Assembly: GCF_010974945.1 (NCBI RefSeq)
Contig: NZ_JAAIVB010000011.1
Span: forward strand, 1-64,000
Reading direction: 5' to 3'
DNA from: Noviherbaspirillum galbum
GTDB taxonomy: Bacteria; Pseudomonadota; Gammaproteobacteria; Burkholderiales; Burkholderiaceae_D
DNA length: 64,000 bases
This document shows positions 35,941 through 46,033 of this stretch, one piece after another. The notes beneath the pieces are model-generated. The model searched no databases. It had not been told where the DNA came from and worked only from the letters and a program-made list of their open reading frames with translations. A program made the translations under genes and the position numbers. The first letter of the stretch is position 1; each line of letters starts with the position of its first letter.

Positions 35941-36668
35941 TGGAGTTTGGGCTTGGCTCCTATGGCTTTGGCCTGCTCGCCGGACTGTTGTCCACGTTGT
36001 CGCCATGCGTGCTGCCTATCCTGCCGATCCTCTTGGGTTCGGCGACGGCGGAGCACCCTCGCGCGCCACTGGCGCTGGCCGGCGGGCTGGCGATGTCATA
36101 TGCCATTATCGGAACCCTGATCGCATGGGCTGGATCCGCTGTTGGCTTTGACGTCGGTATTTTTAGAAGCATGGGAGCCGCGCTATTGGGCGTGCTGGGG
36201 CTTGTATTGATGTCGCCGCGCCTGCAGCAGCGATTTGCTTCTGCCACCTCTGGAATCGGGGATGCTGGCAACAATGTTGTGTCCCGGCTCACGCTCAACG
36301 GCATCGGCGGGCAGTTTCTCATCGGCGTGACCCTGGGTGTTGTTTGGAGTCCTTGCGTTGGTCCGACACTCGGCGCGGCCATTGTACTGGCCAGCCAGGG
36401 TAGCCACTTGCTTCAGGCGGCATCGCTCATGGGGGTCTTCGGCGTTGGCGCAGCCATGCCGGTCATTGGGCTTGCTTACCTTTCCCGTACCGCACTGATG
36501 AGGTCGCGTGGCAAGCTCATGCAGGCGGGCAAAACCGGCAAGCTGCTCATGGGAGCCGTCATGCTCGCCATTTCGATCATGATTCTCTCCGGTGCCGACA
36601 AACCGGTTGAGACATGGCTGGTGGAGAATTCTCCGGCTTGGCTGACTGCGATGACGACGCGCTTCTGA
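35940..36668 (+). CDS. CcdA/DsbD-type membrane electron transporter
   Basis: A 242-aa protein with six predicted helices. The CcdA hallmarks are present: LSPCVLPILPILLGSA in the first helix and VWSPCVGPTLGAAIVLAS in the fourth, each with the redox Cys-Pro pattern. It passes reducing power from cytoplasmic thioredoxin to the periplasm. Its ATG overlaps the preceding stop by one base, so the two are a translationally coupled pair. Confidence 0.9.
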   Translation: MEFGLGSYGFGLLAGLLSTLSPCVLPILPILLGSATAEHPRAPLALAGGLAMSYAIIGTLIAWAGSAVGFDVGIFRSMGAALLGVLGLVLMSPRLQQRFASATSGIGDAGNNVVSRLTLNGIGGQFLIGVTLGVVWSPCVGPTLGAAIVLASQGSHLLQAASLMGVFGVGAAMPVIGLAYLSRTALMRSRGKLMQAGKTGKLLMGAVMLAISIMILSGADKPVETWLVENSPAWLTAMTTRF

Positions 36669-36739
36669 AACCGCCTTGCTCGAAGACTTGCGTCCTGTTA
36701 CCGTCAATGTGAACTGAATATCAGTGAAAGACAGCAACC

Positions 36740-37288
36740 ATGGAAGCCAACACGGTGGAACGCGAAAACCTCATCCTGGCCGCTCAGACAGGAGATCAAG
36801 CGGCGATCATGCGACTGCTGGCAGTTTGTCAGGCGGATGCCCGACGTTATGCCCGCAGACATTGCCATGCCAGTGACATCGACGACGCTGTCCAGGAATC
36901 GCTATTGGTCATTTCTCGTAAGGTATCCGGACTCAAGGCCGCCGCAGCTTTTTCTGCCTGGCTGTTCACAGTGATCAAGCGCGAATGCCGAAGGCTCGAA
37001 CGCATGATGTTCAGGCACGAACCGCTGGAAGCGGAGGTTGCAGACCAACAGTTGGCAGCACGCACGGACGAGGCATTGAGGGTAGATCTCGCCAATGCGC
37101 TTGAGTCCTTGCCTGCGCACTACCTCGAAGTGGTGCTGCTGCGGGATTTCGAAGAGCTGACGATCGCCGAAATCGCTGAGCGTCTGGACGAACAACCCGG
37201 AGCCATCAAGAGCCGTTTGCACCGGGCAAGGGAACTCGTTCGAGAATACATGCTTGGCCCCGACACCAAGCAACCCCTTGCCGGCTGA
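36740..37288 (+). CDS. ECF-type RNA polymerase sigma factor
   Basis: A 182-aa protein with region 2 (about 15-85; DIDDAVQESLLVISRKV and FSAWLFTVIKREC) and region 4 (about 115-170; LPAHYLEVVLLRDFEELTIAEIAERL and GAIKSRLHRAREL). No anti-sigma gene is adjacent. It follows the thioredoxin-CcdA pair by about 70 bp on the same strand and may drive these genes or the metal-peptide gene. Confidence 0.9.
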   Translation: MEANTVERENLILAAQTGDQAAIMRLLAVCQADARRYARRHCHASDIDDAVQESLLVISRKVSGLKAAAAFSAWLFTVIKRECRRLERMMFRHEPLEAEVADQQLAARTDEALRVDLANALESLPAHYLEVVLLRDFEELTIAEIAERLDEQPGAIKSRLHRARELVREYMLGPDTKQPLAG

Positions 37289-37362
37289 TTCGAAAGGCGG
37301 CTCACGTTCTCCGAGCCACCCTTGTTATTCCGCCAGCAAAGGCCAAACCACCATTTGTCTTC

Positions 37363-38448
37363 CTATTCTGTCACGGCATGCAACGGCGGATAGTCGTCGT
37401 AACCTTCTGACCCGCCCGCATAAAACGATTCCTCGCGCGGACGATTAAACCCTGCGTTCAAGCGAAGGCGTTCCGGAAGGTCTGGATTGGCGATGAATAG
37501 CTTGCCGAATGCAATGAAGTCAGCGTCGCCATTTTCAATTGCGGAAATCGCGCTCTCGCGTTCGTACCCGCCATTGGCAATATATGCGCCGTTGAATATG
37601 TTGCGCAGCTTGCCGAAATCAAAGCCGGTGTTTCGATCTTCCACTACGTGAAGATAGGCCAACCCATATGCATTAAGCTGTTCGACGATCGCCTCAAACG
37701 TTTCCTGCGGTTTGGAGTCCGCAATGTCATTGAATGGGTTCGTGGGAGAGAGCCGCACGCCCACCTGGGCAGGGCTCCAGACTGACAGAACTGCTTCCGC
37801 GACTTCCCGAAGAAGCCGGCCACGATTTTCTACCGACCCGCCATAAGCGTCGTCGCGTTTGTTCGTCCCGTCTCTGAGGAATTGGTCAATCAGATAGCCA
37901 TTGGCGGCATGGATCTCCACACCATCGAAGCCAGCTTCCTTGGCGTTGGCGGCCGCGCGACGGAACTCTTCAACCAAAGCCGGTAATTCTTCCGTGGCAA
38001 GCGCGCGCGGCGTCACGAATGGCTGCATGCCTTGTTCGGTATAGATTTCTCCGGCTGGCTTGATTGCGGAAGGGGCGACTGGGAGATTGCCATTTCCCAG
38101 AGTGATGGGATGCGAGATCCGGCCGACGTGCCACAGTTGGAGAAAAATCTTGCCCCCTTGCTCATGGACTGCTTTCGTCACCAACCTCCACCCGGCGATT
38201 TGTTTGGCATCGTGGATACCGGGCGTTTTCGGATAGCCTTGGCCTTGCGGGCTGATTTGTGTTGCTTCGGAAATGATCAATCCGGCGGAAGCGCGTTGCG
38301 CATAATAGCGAGCGTTGAGTTCATGCGGAACGTTGCCGGCCGCTGCGCGGCTGCGAGTCAGCGGCGCCATCACAATCCTGTTTTTAACCGACAAGTCGCC
38401 AAGTACGGCGGGTGCGAATAGCTTTGCTGCGTCTTCAGAGGATTTCAT
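37363..38448 (-). CDS. Old Yellow Enzyme-family alkene reductase
   Basis: A 361-aa FMN-dependent ene-reductase (NemA-like). Visible: VMAPLTRSRA near the N-terminus, the catalytic His-Asn pair in GVEIHAANGYLIDQFLRD, and NGGYERESA with the flavin-binding C-terminal GDADFIAFGKLFIANPDLP. It reduces activated C=C bonds of electrophiles such as quinones, enones or nitro compounds. Last gene of a TetR-led operon with an AhpD-like and a HAD gene. Confidence 0.93.
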   Translation of the reverse strand: MKSSEDAAKLFAPAVLGDLSVKNRIVMAPLTRSRAAAGNVPHELNARYYAQRASAGLIISEATQISPQGQGYPKTPGIHDAKQIAGWRLVTKAVHEQGGKIFLQLWHVGRISHPITLGNGNLPVAPSAIKPAGEIYTEQGMQPFVTPRALATEELPALVEEFRRAAANAKEAGFDGVEIHAANGYLIDQFLRDGTNKRDDAYGGSVENRGRLLREVAEAVLSVWSPAQVGVRLSPTNPFNDIADSKPQETFEAIVEQLNAYGLAYLHVVEDRNTGFDFGKLRNIFNGAYIANGGYERESAISAIENGDADFIAFGKLFIANPDLPERLRLNAGFNRPREESFYAGGSEGYDDYPPLHAVTE

Positions 38449-38550
38449 ATGTTATGGGAATGAGTAAAGAGAATTGAAGTAAGCGATGCGAGGCGTGCAA
38501 GGGTTGCGCCAGATTCATAGAAGCCGCCACTTGCATCGCAATGTCGTGTG

Positions 38551-39225
38551 CTATTGGTCAGTGCTGATGATTTTCCGCGCTAGGGCGAGCAAATCCTGAT
38601 CAATGATGTCGGGCTGCTGACCCACAGGCAAAGATGCGTTTCCCGGGCGGGTCAGCAAAGCCGCCTTCCACCCTGCCGTTAGTGCGCCCAAGGTATCCCA
38701 CGTATGCGCTGCGACAAGCCGTAGCGTGCTGGCATCAGCGCCGAGTGCCGAGGCGACACTTGCATAGGTTTCAGGAGCAGGTTTGAAACGTCTGACCATA
38801 TCGACCGAAAATTGCCTGTCGAAATATTGATGCAGGCCCGCTTTCTGGAGAACCGCCCGGCCGGCGTCGGGCGCAGAGTTCGTTAGCGTCACCATGCGAA
38901 AACCTGCGTCCCTAAGCAATTCGAGCGCGGGCACGACATCCGGATGGGCTGGTAGGCGACTCATATGATCTTTGAAGTCATCTATATCTCCTGGCGCGAT
39001 GGAGATGCCTCGGATTGCCGCGACCATGTTGAGCACCGCAACAGCAAGCGAACCGAACGACACGTACTCTCCGCTTAGCGTTAAGGCCTGCGAATAAAGG
39101 ATGAGCTCCGAAAACCACTGGCGCATCACCCGTGCGTCGCCAAAAGTGCGCGCGAAAAACGGACCAAGAATCTCGATGTCCAGTAAGGTTTCATTCACAT
39201 CAAACACAATCACGTGCTGGCGCAT
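38551..39225 (-). CDS. Haloacid-dehalogenase type II-like hydrolase
   Basis: A 224-aa HAD protein. Motif I DVNETLLD is at residues 9-16, motif II TLTNS in FRMVTLTNSAPD, the Lys in VDMVRRFKPAPETY and motif IV region LVAAHTWDTLGA. This is the pattern of L-2-haloacid dehalogenases, although the substrate may differ. Located between the AhpD-like and ene-reductase genes. Confidence 0.9.
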   Translation of the reverse strand: MRQHVIVFDVNETLLDIEILGPFFARTFGDARVMRQWFSELILYSQALTLSGEYVSFGSLAVAVLNMVAAIRGISIAPGDIDDFKDHMSRLPAHPDVVPALELLRDAGFRMVTLTNSAPDAGRAVLQKAGLHQYFDRQFSVDMVRRFKPAPETYASVASALGADASTLRLVAAHTWDTLGALTAGWKAALLTRPGNASLPVGQQPDIIDQDLLALARKIISTDQ

Positions 39226-39293
39226 TCTAGTTTCTCCAATCTTGGCTCTGTCAGTTGTAGGTGTTGGTATTCACCCAGAAGACTTCTTTCGAC

Positions 39294-39869
39294 TCAGACT
39301 GCGGGTGCCCAGGCATGCCCCTCGAACTTGGCATCAAGCGCGGGGTGGAACAGGTGATTGGAATAATTACTGATCGTCTTCACCGCGATTGCCAAGATAA
39401 TTTCCAAGGCGTTCTTCTCCGAATACCCAGCAGCCAGGAACGTGGCCAGTTGTTCTTCGGTTGGTTTGCCATGAGACGCGACCATTACCTGGGTAAATGT
39501 TCTCAAGGCAGCTAGCTTGGCATCTTCGATCGGGCCATCGTAGCGTACAGCTTGTACCGCTTGCTGCGGCGTCTTGGACACTGCCTCTGCAATGAAGCTG
39601 TGCGCGGCGACACAGTACTTGCATTCATTGGCGCGTGCGATGGTAAGAAATATCAGTTCTTGCTCGGCTGGGGTAAAGCCGGATTCACGGCGAAAAAGCT
39701 GGTACCCGTGCAAATAGGTGTCCAGCAGCGCCGGTGCGTTCGCCATGCCGGCGTACATATTGGGAATGCCGCCTGCAGATTTTTTGCCAGCTTCTAGCAC
39801 CTCTTTAGTACGGCCTTCTGCCGTGTCCAGATTCGTCAATGGCAAAGACAGTTTTGCGACATGATTCAT
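39294..39869 (-). CDS. AhpD-like / carboxymuconolactone decarboxylase family protein
   Basis: A 191-aa peroxidase-like protein. The active-site motif ECKYCVAAHSF supplies the Cys-x-x-Cys and His of the AhpD fold. AGGAGG lies seven bases before the chosen Met (MNHVAKLS), ruling out the longer frame. It probably detoxifies peroxides. First structural gene after the TetR repressor. Confidence 0.9.
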   Translation of the reverse strand: MNHVAKLSLPLTNLDTAEGRTKEVLEAGKKSAGGIPNMYAGMANAPALLDTYLHGYQLFRRESGFTPAEQELIFLTIARANECKYCVAAHSFIAEAVSKTPQQAVQAVRYDGPIEDAKLAALRTFTQVMVASHGKPTEEQLATFLAAGYSEKNALEIILAIAVKTISNYSNHLFHPALDAKFEGHAWAPAV

Positions 39870-39946
39870 GAAGAGCCTCCTAGACAATGAATGATGAGTG
39901 AAAATGCATCCTTTTTGGACTAACACGTCCAAAATTGATAAAAAAA

Positions 39947-40519
39947 TTATCCCCCGATGCCAGACAGCAAATTTTCAATAATGGGTTGGAGCTGTTTTCC
40001 AGTAAAACCGCTTTTGGCCAACACGCGCAGCCCGGAAATGCCCGCAACGAATATAAAAGCGCGTTCTGCGGGAACGATGTGTGGCCCAATCTCGCCATTG
40101 GCCTGTCCCGCACGAATGACTTCTTCAAAGGCCTGAATCATTCCGTTCAACCCTGCCTTAACATGGTGCTGCACGTCCAAGTCACGTATGCCCAGCTCCG
40201 TCGCCGTGTTGACCAGCAGACACCCACGGCCAGCGCTGTTATCGCATGCGACATCGAGCAACAGTCTACGTAGCTCGGATTGTATGTCTGCTTTTTGTGT
40301 CATCCGGACGACACGGGCGCGTTGCGCTTGTGCGTAGTGGTCAAGCGCCTCCAGAAACAACGTCTTTTTGGATCCAAATGTGTTGTACAGGGAAGACTTG
40401 GCCACACCCATAGCATCGGCCAGCTCAAGCGCAGGCAAGGCTTGATAGCCGTTAAACCAAAATGCTTCGACCGCAAGTGCGACTGCCTCAGCTCGATCAA
40501 ATTCTAATTGCCTGCCCAT
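39947..40519 (-). CDS. TetR-family transcriptional regulator
   Basis: A 190-aa regulator: TetR DNA-binding domain (about 10-55; ALELADAMGVAKSSLYNTFGSKKTLFLEAL) and a ligand-binding C-terminal domain with one cysteine in GRGCLLVNTATELG. The Met in MGRQLEFD is preferred over an upstream one. It leads the AhpD-HAD-ene-reductase operon and probably represses it until an electrophile binds. Confidence 0.92.
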   Translation of the reverse strand: MGRQLEFDRAEAVALAVEAFWFNGYQALPALELADAMGVAKSSLYNTFGSKKTLFLEALDHYAQAQRARVVRMTQKADIQSELRRLLLDVACDNSAGRGCLLVNTATELGIRDLDVQHHVKAGLNGMIQAFEEVIRAGQANGEIGPHIVPAERAFIFVAGISGLRVLAKSGFTGKQLQPIIENLLSGIGG

Positions 40520-41170
40520 GAATGAAGGAATGCCATTAATTTGGACCGATTGTACCAAAATAACAATTTGAATGGAAATAGCTGCTTGCTAGACCAATCT
40601 TTTTTCAAGAAAGCGCACGTCGAATGAATAAGGACAGTTTTAATTTTCGCAACCTTAATTGAATATTCGCAGAGAACAGCACCAAAAAATTATGCTCGTT
40701 TCATGAATACATTGCGTTTATGAAACAGCACTGCGGCCAATTTAGGGAATAAGAAAAACTTGGCCGGATGACAAATCAGTTTGAACAGCAGAAATTGAAT
40801 TTGAGTAAAAATGGTCTGCTTTTGGCCGATTGCTGTCCGTCAATTTCATCCTTCGAAAGTCGGCTAACTGGCGCAAAGCTGCCTGTCGCTGGGAAATCTT
40901 GACAGGCAGCAATCGGCCAATAGCAGTCATTTGAGATGCTTTTCAATCCCAGCATCGACTTTCAGTAGATTTTTGTTTACATGAAAGGTTTACCCGTGTA
41001 TTGGTTGTACTAGAGACAGGTTTGTCTGCACGGTATGCGATTCCACAGATAACGCCTCCCACCTAACACGTCAGATTTCCGGCCACTGTCGCTGCGGTAC
41101 ACCTCGCATGTGAGTGATCGTCTACCCGAATCTGAAACGGTTCCTTGCTTCGAGCTTTGGAGAACGTTTC
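40520..41170. other. Non-coding stretch with decayed repeats
   Basis: No supported gene. GGCCGATTGCTGTC (40824-40837) and GACAGGCAGCAATCGGCC (40901-40918) form an inverted pair, related to repeats at 34.2 and 52.4 kb. Probably the scar of an old insertion. Confidence 0.5.
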
Positions 41171-41377
41171 ATGCACCCTCAGTCCGGCCACGATAATCTT
41201 CCGTACTTCCTTGGACAATTTGCTATCTACGCCTCCAGTCTTTATGCGGCTCGTGAAGTCTTCGACAAGATCGCCAGCGACGATACAGTCGGATCCTACG
41301 GCACTGCAAAGACTGTATATGGCGAACAGATCTCCTGGAGTCTGGTCGGCAAGAAACTCCCTGCGGCCAAGCTATAA
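41171..41377 (+). CDS. Small hypothetical protein before the response regulator
   Basis: 68 codons (MHPQSGHDNLPYFLGQFAIY and onward) with GGAGAA eight bases upstream, ending seven bases before the response regulator start. No family recognised. It could be a remnant. Confidence 0.3.
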   Translation: MHPQSGHDNLPYFLGQFAIYASSLYAAREVFDKIASDDTVGSYGTAKTVYGEQISWSLVGKKLPAAKL

Positions 41378-41384
41378 TCGCGCC

Positions 41385-41804
41385 ATGACCAAACATCTCC
41401 TGCTCATTGAAGACGATGAAGTCGCGGCTTACGTCACGCTCAACGTTCTCAAGGCGTGTGGCTTCATCAATGTCGTCGACTTGGTGCGCGATGGAGTGGA
41501 AGCGATGGCCTACCTGACTTGCCAGGGTATTTATTCCGATAGGAAATCAGGCAATCCTGCCCTCATTTTGCTTGACCTAAAACTGCCTGATCTCGATGGT
41601 TTCGAAGTCCTTAAGCAGATACGGACTCTTCCGGCTTTATTTGCCATCCCGGTATTCATCCTCAGTGCTTCAGAGACGGCAGAGGATATGTACCGAAGCA
41701 ACTTGTTAGGAATCTCGAAATATTTGGTCAAGCCGTTGAATATGGACGAATTCGGCGCAGAAGCTTCAAAAGTCCTTAGTTCCACGCCACCTCAACTTCA
41801 TTAA
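41385..41804 (+). CDS. Single-domain response regulator
   Basis: A 139-aa CheY-like receiver with no output domain. The acidic pair (IEDDE), phosphoacceptor Asp (LILLDLKLPDLDGF), Ser (ILSASE) and Lys (LVKPLN) are all intact. It lies upstream of the hybrid kinase at 42216 and is probably phosphorylated by it. A diverged copy follows at 41912. Confidence 0.88.
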   Translation: MTKHLLLIEDDEVAAYVTLNVLKACGFINVVDLVRDGVEAMAYLTCQGIYSDRKSGNPALILLDLKLPDLDGFEVLKQIRTLPALFAIPVFILSASETAEDMYRSNLLGISKYLVKPLNMDEFGAEASKVLSSTPPQLH

Positions 41805-41911
41805 GATCCATATCGCTCGTCCTAGTTGCCTTGACCAGACAGTGCAACGCCGGAATGGCTTCCCATCTACTCCTATTCTAAGACAACCCTGTTGAGTCAC
41901 ATGCTTCTTAG

Positions 41912-42166
41912 AAGATGCTCAACGCGTCCGGACTTGCAGCATCGGTCGAGGTCACAGGCACTGGCCGAAAAGCAATCGGGTTTTCTATCTGTACGGGCCT
42001 GTACGCAAACGTTCAAACAGCCAATCTATCACTCATCGTTTCCGATCCGAATTTTCCTGGTCTGGATAGATTCGAATTGTCCAAACTCATTCGTCGCAAA
42101 CCTGCCTTGCATGTCATTCCCATCTTCATTCACGAGACAGTGAGGCGGCAGGCATTTTTTGCTTGA
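41912..42166 (+). pseudogene. Diverged receiver-domain remnant
   Basis: The reading MLNASGLAASVEVTG ... LIVSDPNFPGLDRFELSKLI ... ALHVIPIFIHE aligns along its length with the response regulator just upstream (VLKACGFINVVDLV ... LILLDLKLPDLDGFEVLKQI ... ALFAIPVFILS). It lacks the N-terminal acidic pair and the Lys segment. A decayed tandem copy. Confidence 0.6.
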
Positions 42167-42215
42167 ACCGTCTGCTGGCGGATTCTGTTGGCTCATTTCA
42201 TGCGAGTATGGGTGT

Positions 42216-44999
42216 ATGGAAAACAAAGCCGACTACGAGGCGCTTTTTCGCGCAGGTCCTTATCCGCATCTGGTCGTGGATAAATCATTGACGATCATTG
42301 AAGCCAACGACGCGTACCTCAACGCTACGGGAACAACCAGAGAGCAATTGATCGGGCAATGGGTGTTCGACACCTTCCCGGAAAATCCCGCTGATCCGTC
42401 TTCCACGAACGTCAAACAGGTCAAGTCTTCGATGGAGCGAGCCATTGCCACAGGCACGCCCGATACCACGCCGATACTGCGCTACGCGGTGCCCGTGTCA
42501 CGCGATGAGGGCAACGGCTTTGAAGCTCGCTACTGGAGCGCGGTGCATACTCCCGTGCTCGGACAAGATGGCGAGGTTGCTTTCGTCGTCCAGAACGCGC
42601 TCGATGTCACTCACCTCTATCGCATGAGCCAGGATCCCCAACTGGCGTCTGGCAGTCCGCCGGCGGCCAAAGACTTGTGTCTGGACAGTTTTGGCCGTGC
42701 CCAGATGCATGAAGCGATGATGCGGGTTCTAAAGGATGAGCGCAGCCATCTGCGCAACCTGTTTAATCAGAGTCCAGGCTTCGTCGCAGTGACCATGGGG
42801 CCATCGCATGTGTTTGAGATGGTCAATGATGCTTACTATCAATTGGTCGGTCATCGTGACTTGCTCGGCAAGCCAGTATTCGAGGCGCTGCCGGAGTTGC
42901 TAGAGCAAGGATTTAAAGAGCTGATTGACGCCGTGTACCAGACTGGCCAGCCATGGGTCGGTCAGGGCATCAAGGGATATGTCAGGCCGACGGAAGGCGG
43001 ACCCATGGTCGAGCGCTATGTCGACCTGGTGTACCAACCGTTCTATGATGCCAACGGCAAGGTCATCGGTGTTTTTTCCCAAGGCCACGATGTTACCGAT
43101 GCCTACAAAGCGCGTGTTGCCGAGCGGCAGGTCGAGGAACGCTGGAAACTGGCGCTGGAGGCGTCCGGAGGTGGTGTCTGGGTATGGGATATTCCGAATG
43201 GCAAGGTGGAAATCTCGCATACCTGGAAAGCCATGCTCGGTTACGGCGACACCGAGGTCGAGGAAAGTTACGATGGCTGGAGGCGTCTGGTTCACCCCGA
43301 CGATCTGTCACAGACCTTGTCCGCACTGGATAAGCATGCCGCAGGAGAGACCGAAAAGTATTCTGCCCAATACCGTATGCGCCATAAAAATGGTAGCTGG
43401 GTATGGATTCTGGGACGCGGTGCCGTTATCGATCGTGACGCCGATGGCAAGCCATTGCGCATGATCGGCACCAATACCGATGTTTCGCATATCAAGCGCA
43501 TTGAGGAGGAATTGCGCATCGAGCGCGACCGCAGCCAAGCTGTCTTCGATACGATGACAGAGGGTTTTTTGATGATCGACCAGGATTGGATCGTCTTGTA
43601 TATCAATGCGGAGGGGCTGTTGCTCAGTGACCTGGATGAACGGCAGGTTATCGGATATCACCATTGGGAGATCTGGTCAGAGCTTGTTGGCTCCGACGTA
43701 GAACGGCTGTACCGCCGTGTCATGCACGCACGTACTCCCGAATCTACCGAGTTTCATTATTTTTACCCGAACGGAAAGACTGCATGGATTGAAGTCAGGG
43801 TTTATCCCGCCATGGATAACGGACTCGCCGTCTTCTTCCGGGACATATCCGGTCGCAAAGAGGCCGAGGAAAAGCTAAAAGATGCCGACCGGCGCAAGGA
43901 CGAGTTCCTGGCAATGCTGGCGCATGAGCTAAGGAATCCGCTCGCCCCAATTGGCGCGGCCGCCGAGCTGCTGCAACTGGTCAAGCTCGATGAGAATCGG
44001 GTGCAGAAAACGAGCGAAATCATTGGACGGCAGGTCAGCCACATGACTGGCCTGATCGACGACCTGCTTGATGTCTCGCGGGTCACCCGTGGCCTGATCG
44101 AACTGGATAAGGTGGCGCTGGACATCCAGCATGTGGTGGCGGATGCTGTGGAACAGATCCGTCCCTTAATCCATGCACGTAGACATGAGTTGACAATCCG
44201 CTTGGCACCGCAGACAGCCATTGTGATGGGGGACAAAAAACGCCTGGTTCAAGTGCTCGCCAATGTGCTCAACAATGCGGCCAAGTACACGGCCGAAGGC
44301 GGCCATATCATCCTAAGTACCTCCGTGCAGGAATCGGATGTCCTGATCCATATCTCTGATGATGGTATCGGAATGAAACCAGAAACGGCGCAGCATGCGT
44401 TCGATCTCTTTGCCCAAGCCGAGCGCACATCCGACCGCTCCTCCGGCGGGCTGGGACTGGGACTTGCCTTGGTGAAAAGCCTGGTGGATCTGCACGGTGG
44501 CACAGTCACTTGCCGAAGCGATGGGCTTGGGCAAGGCAGTACATTCTCGATCTCCCTGCCACGCCTGCGTGAACAGGCGCATCCTGACGGGACACTACAT
44601 ACAGAAAGCGCCTCGCAGTCGGCATGTGCTCCTTTACTGCGAATATTAGTGGTCGACGATAATGTCGATGCGGCCGACATGTTGAAGCTGTTGCTTGAAG
44701 CGAAGGGACACGAGGTACTTGTAGAGCACGGTCCGTATCAAGCATTGGATCGGGCCAAGCTCTACCGGCCACAGGTCTGCCTGATCGATATCGGACTGCC
44801 GGTCATTGACGGTAACGCATTGGCGCGACGCCTGCGACTGCAGTCTGAAAACGTCTCGACTGTGCTCGTTGCCGTCACTGGATATGGACAGGACAGTGAT
44901 CGAGCAAGCAGCTTGGCTGCCGGGTTTGACTATCACTTCGTCAAACCAGTCGACATGTCGAAATTGACAACCTTGCTATCCGCAATCAGCAAGAGCTGA
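42216..44999 (+). CDS. Multi-PAS hybrid sensor histidine kinase
   Basis: A 927-aa cytosolic hybrid kinase. Order: about four PAS domains (1-545), HisKA with the phospho-His in FLAMLAHELRNPLAP (about 555-620), HATPase (665-785; ANVLNNAAKYT, DDGIGM, GGLGLGLALVK) and a C-terminal receiver (about 805-925; VCLIDIGLPVIDG, HFVKPVD). No membrane helix. It forms a pair with the response regulator at 41385. A second decayed receiver tail follows its stop. Confidence 0.92.
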   Translation: MENKADYEALFRAGPYPHLVVDKSLTIIEANDAYLNATGTTREQLIGQWVFDTFPENPADPSSTNVKQVKSSMERAIATGTPDTTPILRYAVPVSRDEGNGFEARYWSAVHTPVLGQDGEVAFVVQNALDVTHLYRMSQDPQLASGSPPAAKDLCLDSFGRAQMHEAMMRVLKDERSHLRNLFNQSPGFVAVTMGPSHVFEMVNDAYYQLVGHRDLLGKPVFEALPELLEQGFKELIDAVYQTGQPWVGQGIKGYVRPTEGGPMVERYVDLVYQPFYDANGKVIGVFSQGHDVTDAYKARVAERQVEERWKLALEASGGGVWVWDIPNGKVEISHTWKAMLGYGDTEVEESYDGWRRLVHPDDLSQTLSALDKHAAGETEKYSAQYRMRHKNGSWVWILGRGAVIDRDADGKPLRMIGTNTDVSHIKRIEEELRIERDRSQAVFDTMTEGFLMIDQDWIVLYINAEGLLLSDLDERQVIGYHHWEIWSELVGSDVERLYRRVMHARTPESTEFHYFYPNGKTAWIEVRVYPAMDNGLAVFFRDISGRKEAEEKLKDADRRKDEFLAMLAHELRNPLAPIGAAAELLQLVKLDENRVQKTSEIIGRQVSHMTGLIDDLLDVSRVTRGLIELDKVALDIQHVVADAVEQIRPLIHARRHELTIRLAPQTAIVMGDKKRLVQVLANVLNNAAKYTAEGGHIILSTSVQESDVLIHISDDGIGMKPETAQHAFDLFAQAERTSDRSSGGLGLGLALVKSLVDLHGGTVTCRSDGLGQGSTFSISLPRLREQAHPDGTLHTESASQSACAPLLRILVVDDNVDAADMLKLLLEAKGHEVLVEHGPYQALDRAKLYRPQVCLIDIGLPVIDGNALARRLRLQSENVSTVLVAVTGYGQDSDRASSLAAGFDYHFVKPVDMSKLTTLLSAISKS

Positions 45000-45045
45000 G
45001 GGGCAACTGCGGGTTGGCATGAGCCTGTCGCCGCAACTCAGCTAA

Positions 45046-45123
45046 GTTTGACCATCACCTCGTCAAACCAGTTGATAGCGCAGCACTAGCCTCGATTCTC
45101 TCTACAATAAGGACGAACTGGGG
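45046..45123 (+). pseudogene. Receiver-domain tail remnant
   Basis: The reading FDHHLVKPVDSAALASILST matches the kinase's own C-terminus (FDYHFVKPVDMSKLTTLLSA). No start or upstream part is left. Confidence 0.6.
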
Positions 45124-45270
45124 GGCGGGTTTGGGTCGGCAGTGACGCTTCAGGGAAAGTTTTTTGTTGACCGGAGAGCGCCAGATAGCCGCCATTCATG
45201 TGGAGAGAAAGTTTCAGGGGTGAAATAACGCGCAGAATAGGATTCCGACCGTTCAACGATGGAGGATCCT

Positions 45271-45910
45271 ATGAAGGTCAATACCGCTGTCGCTCTTTCC
45301 ACCTCTACCCACACTCCCTGGAACAAAGGAAAGCTGGTAGGCCAAAAGGCACCGTTGAAGCTTAAGGAAATCTGGGCCATCCGAACGCGATTGCAACTTG
45401 CGCAGCGCACACGCGACTTGGCTCTATTTAATCTGGCTATCGACAGCAAGCTTAGAGGGTGCGACCTAGTGAAACTCAAGGTCAGTCAGTGACGTGGCGC
45501 AGGGTGGTCGCATTGGCCATCGCGCCATCGTCCTGCAGCAAAAGACCCACCGTCCCGTGCAGTTCGAAATCACCGAACAAACCCGAATAACATTGACTGC
45601 ATGGATCGACAAGGCTCACCTTACCTTTGGCCAGTTCTTGTTTCCTAGCCGGATAACGACTTCCGAACACCTGTCAACACGGCAGTACGCGCGCATCGTC
45701 GAGTTTTGGGTTGATTCGATTGGCTTGGACCCGGTTGCCTATGGAACGCACACGATGCGAAGGACGAAGGCAACACTGATTTATCGGCGAACCAAAAATC
45801 TCAGGGCCGTGCAACTGCTGCTGGGCCATACCAAGCTGGAGAGCACGGTGCGGTATTTGGGGATCGAAGTTGACGATGCATTGGAAATTGCAGAGCAAAC
45901 CGAAGTGTGA
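45271..45910 (+). pseudogene. Tyrosine integrase, frameshifted by a 4-bp duplication
   Basis: Two frames, MKVNTAVALSTSTHTPWNKG ... LRGCDLVKLKVSQ and GGRIGHRAIVLQ ... VRYLGIEVDDALEIAEQTEV, form one integrase of about 212 aa. The catalytic set lies across both: R in KLRGCDLVKL, H-x-x-R in HTMRRTK, LLGHTKLES and the nucleophile Tyr in VRYLGIE. The break is at CAGTCAGT (45483-45490): removing one CAGT restores KVSDVAQGG. A small phage-type integrase, now inactive. Confidence 0.8.
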
Positions 45911-46033
45911 CTTTGATTTGGCCGGCAGGGCTTCACCGAAAGAGGCCATGCAGGCCGGGTGCTTCCTTCGCCTCCTGTGTCATCGAAGCAGAAGGTCTGA
46001 AAAGGGCGTGATTACAGTCGTTCCAATATTTCG

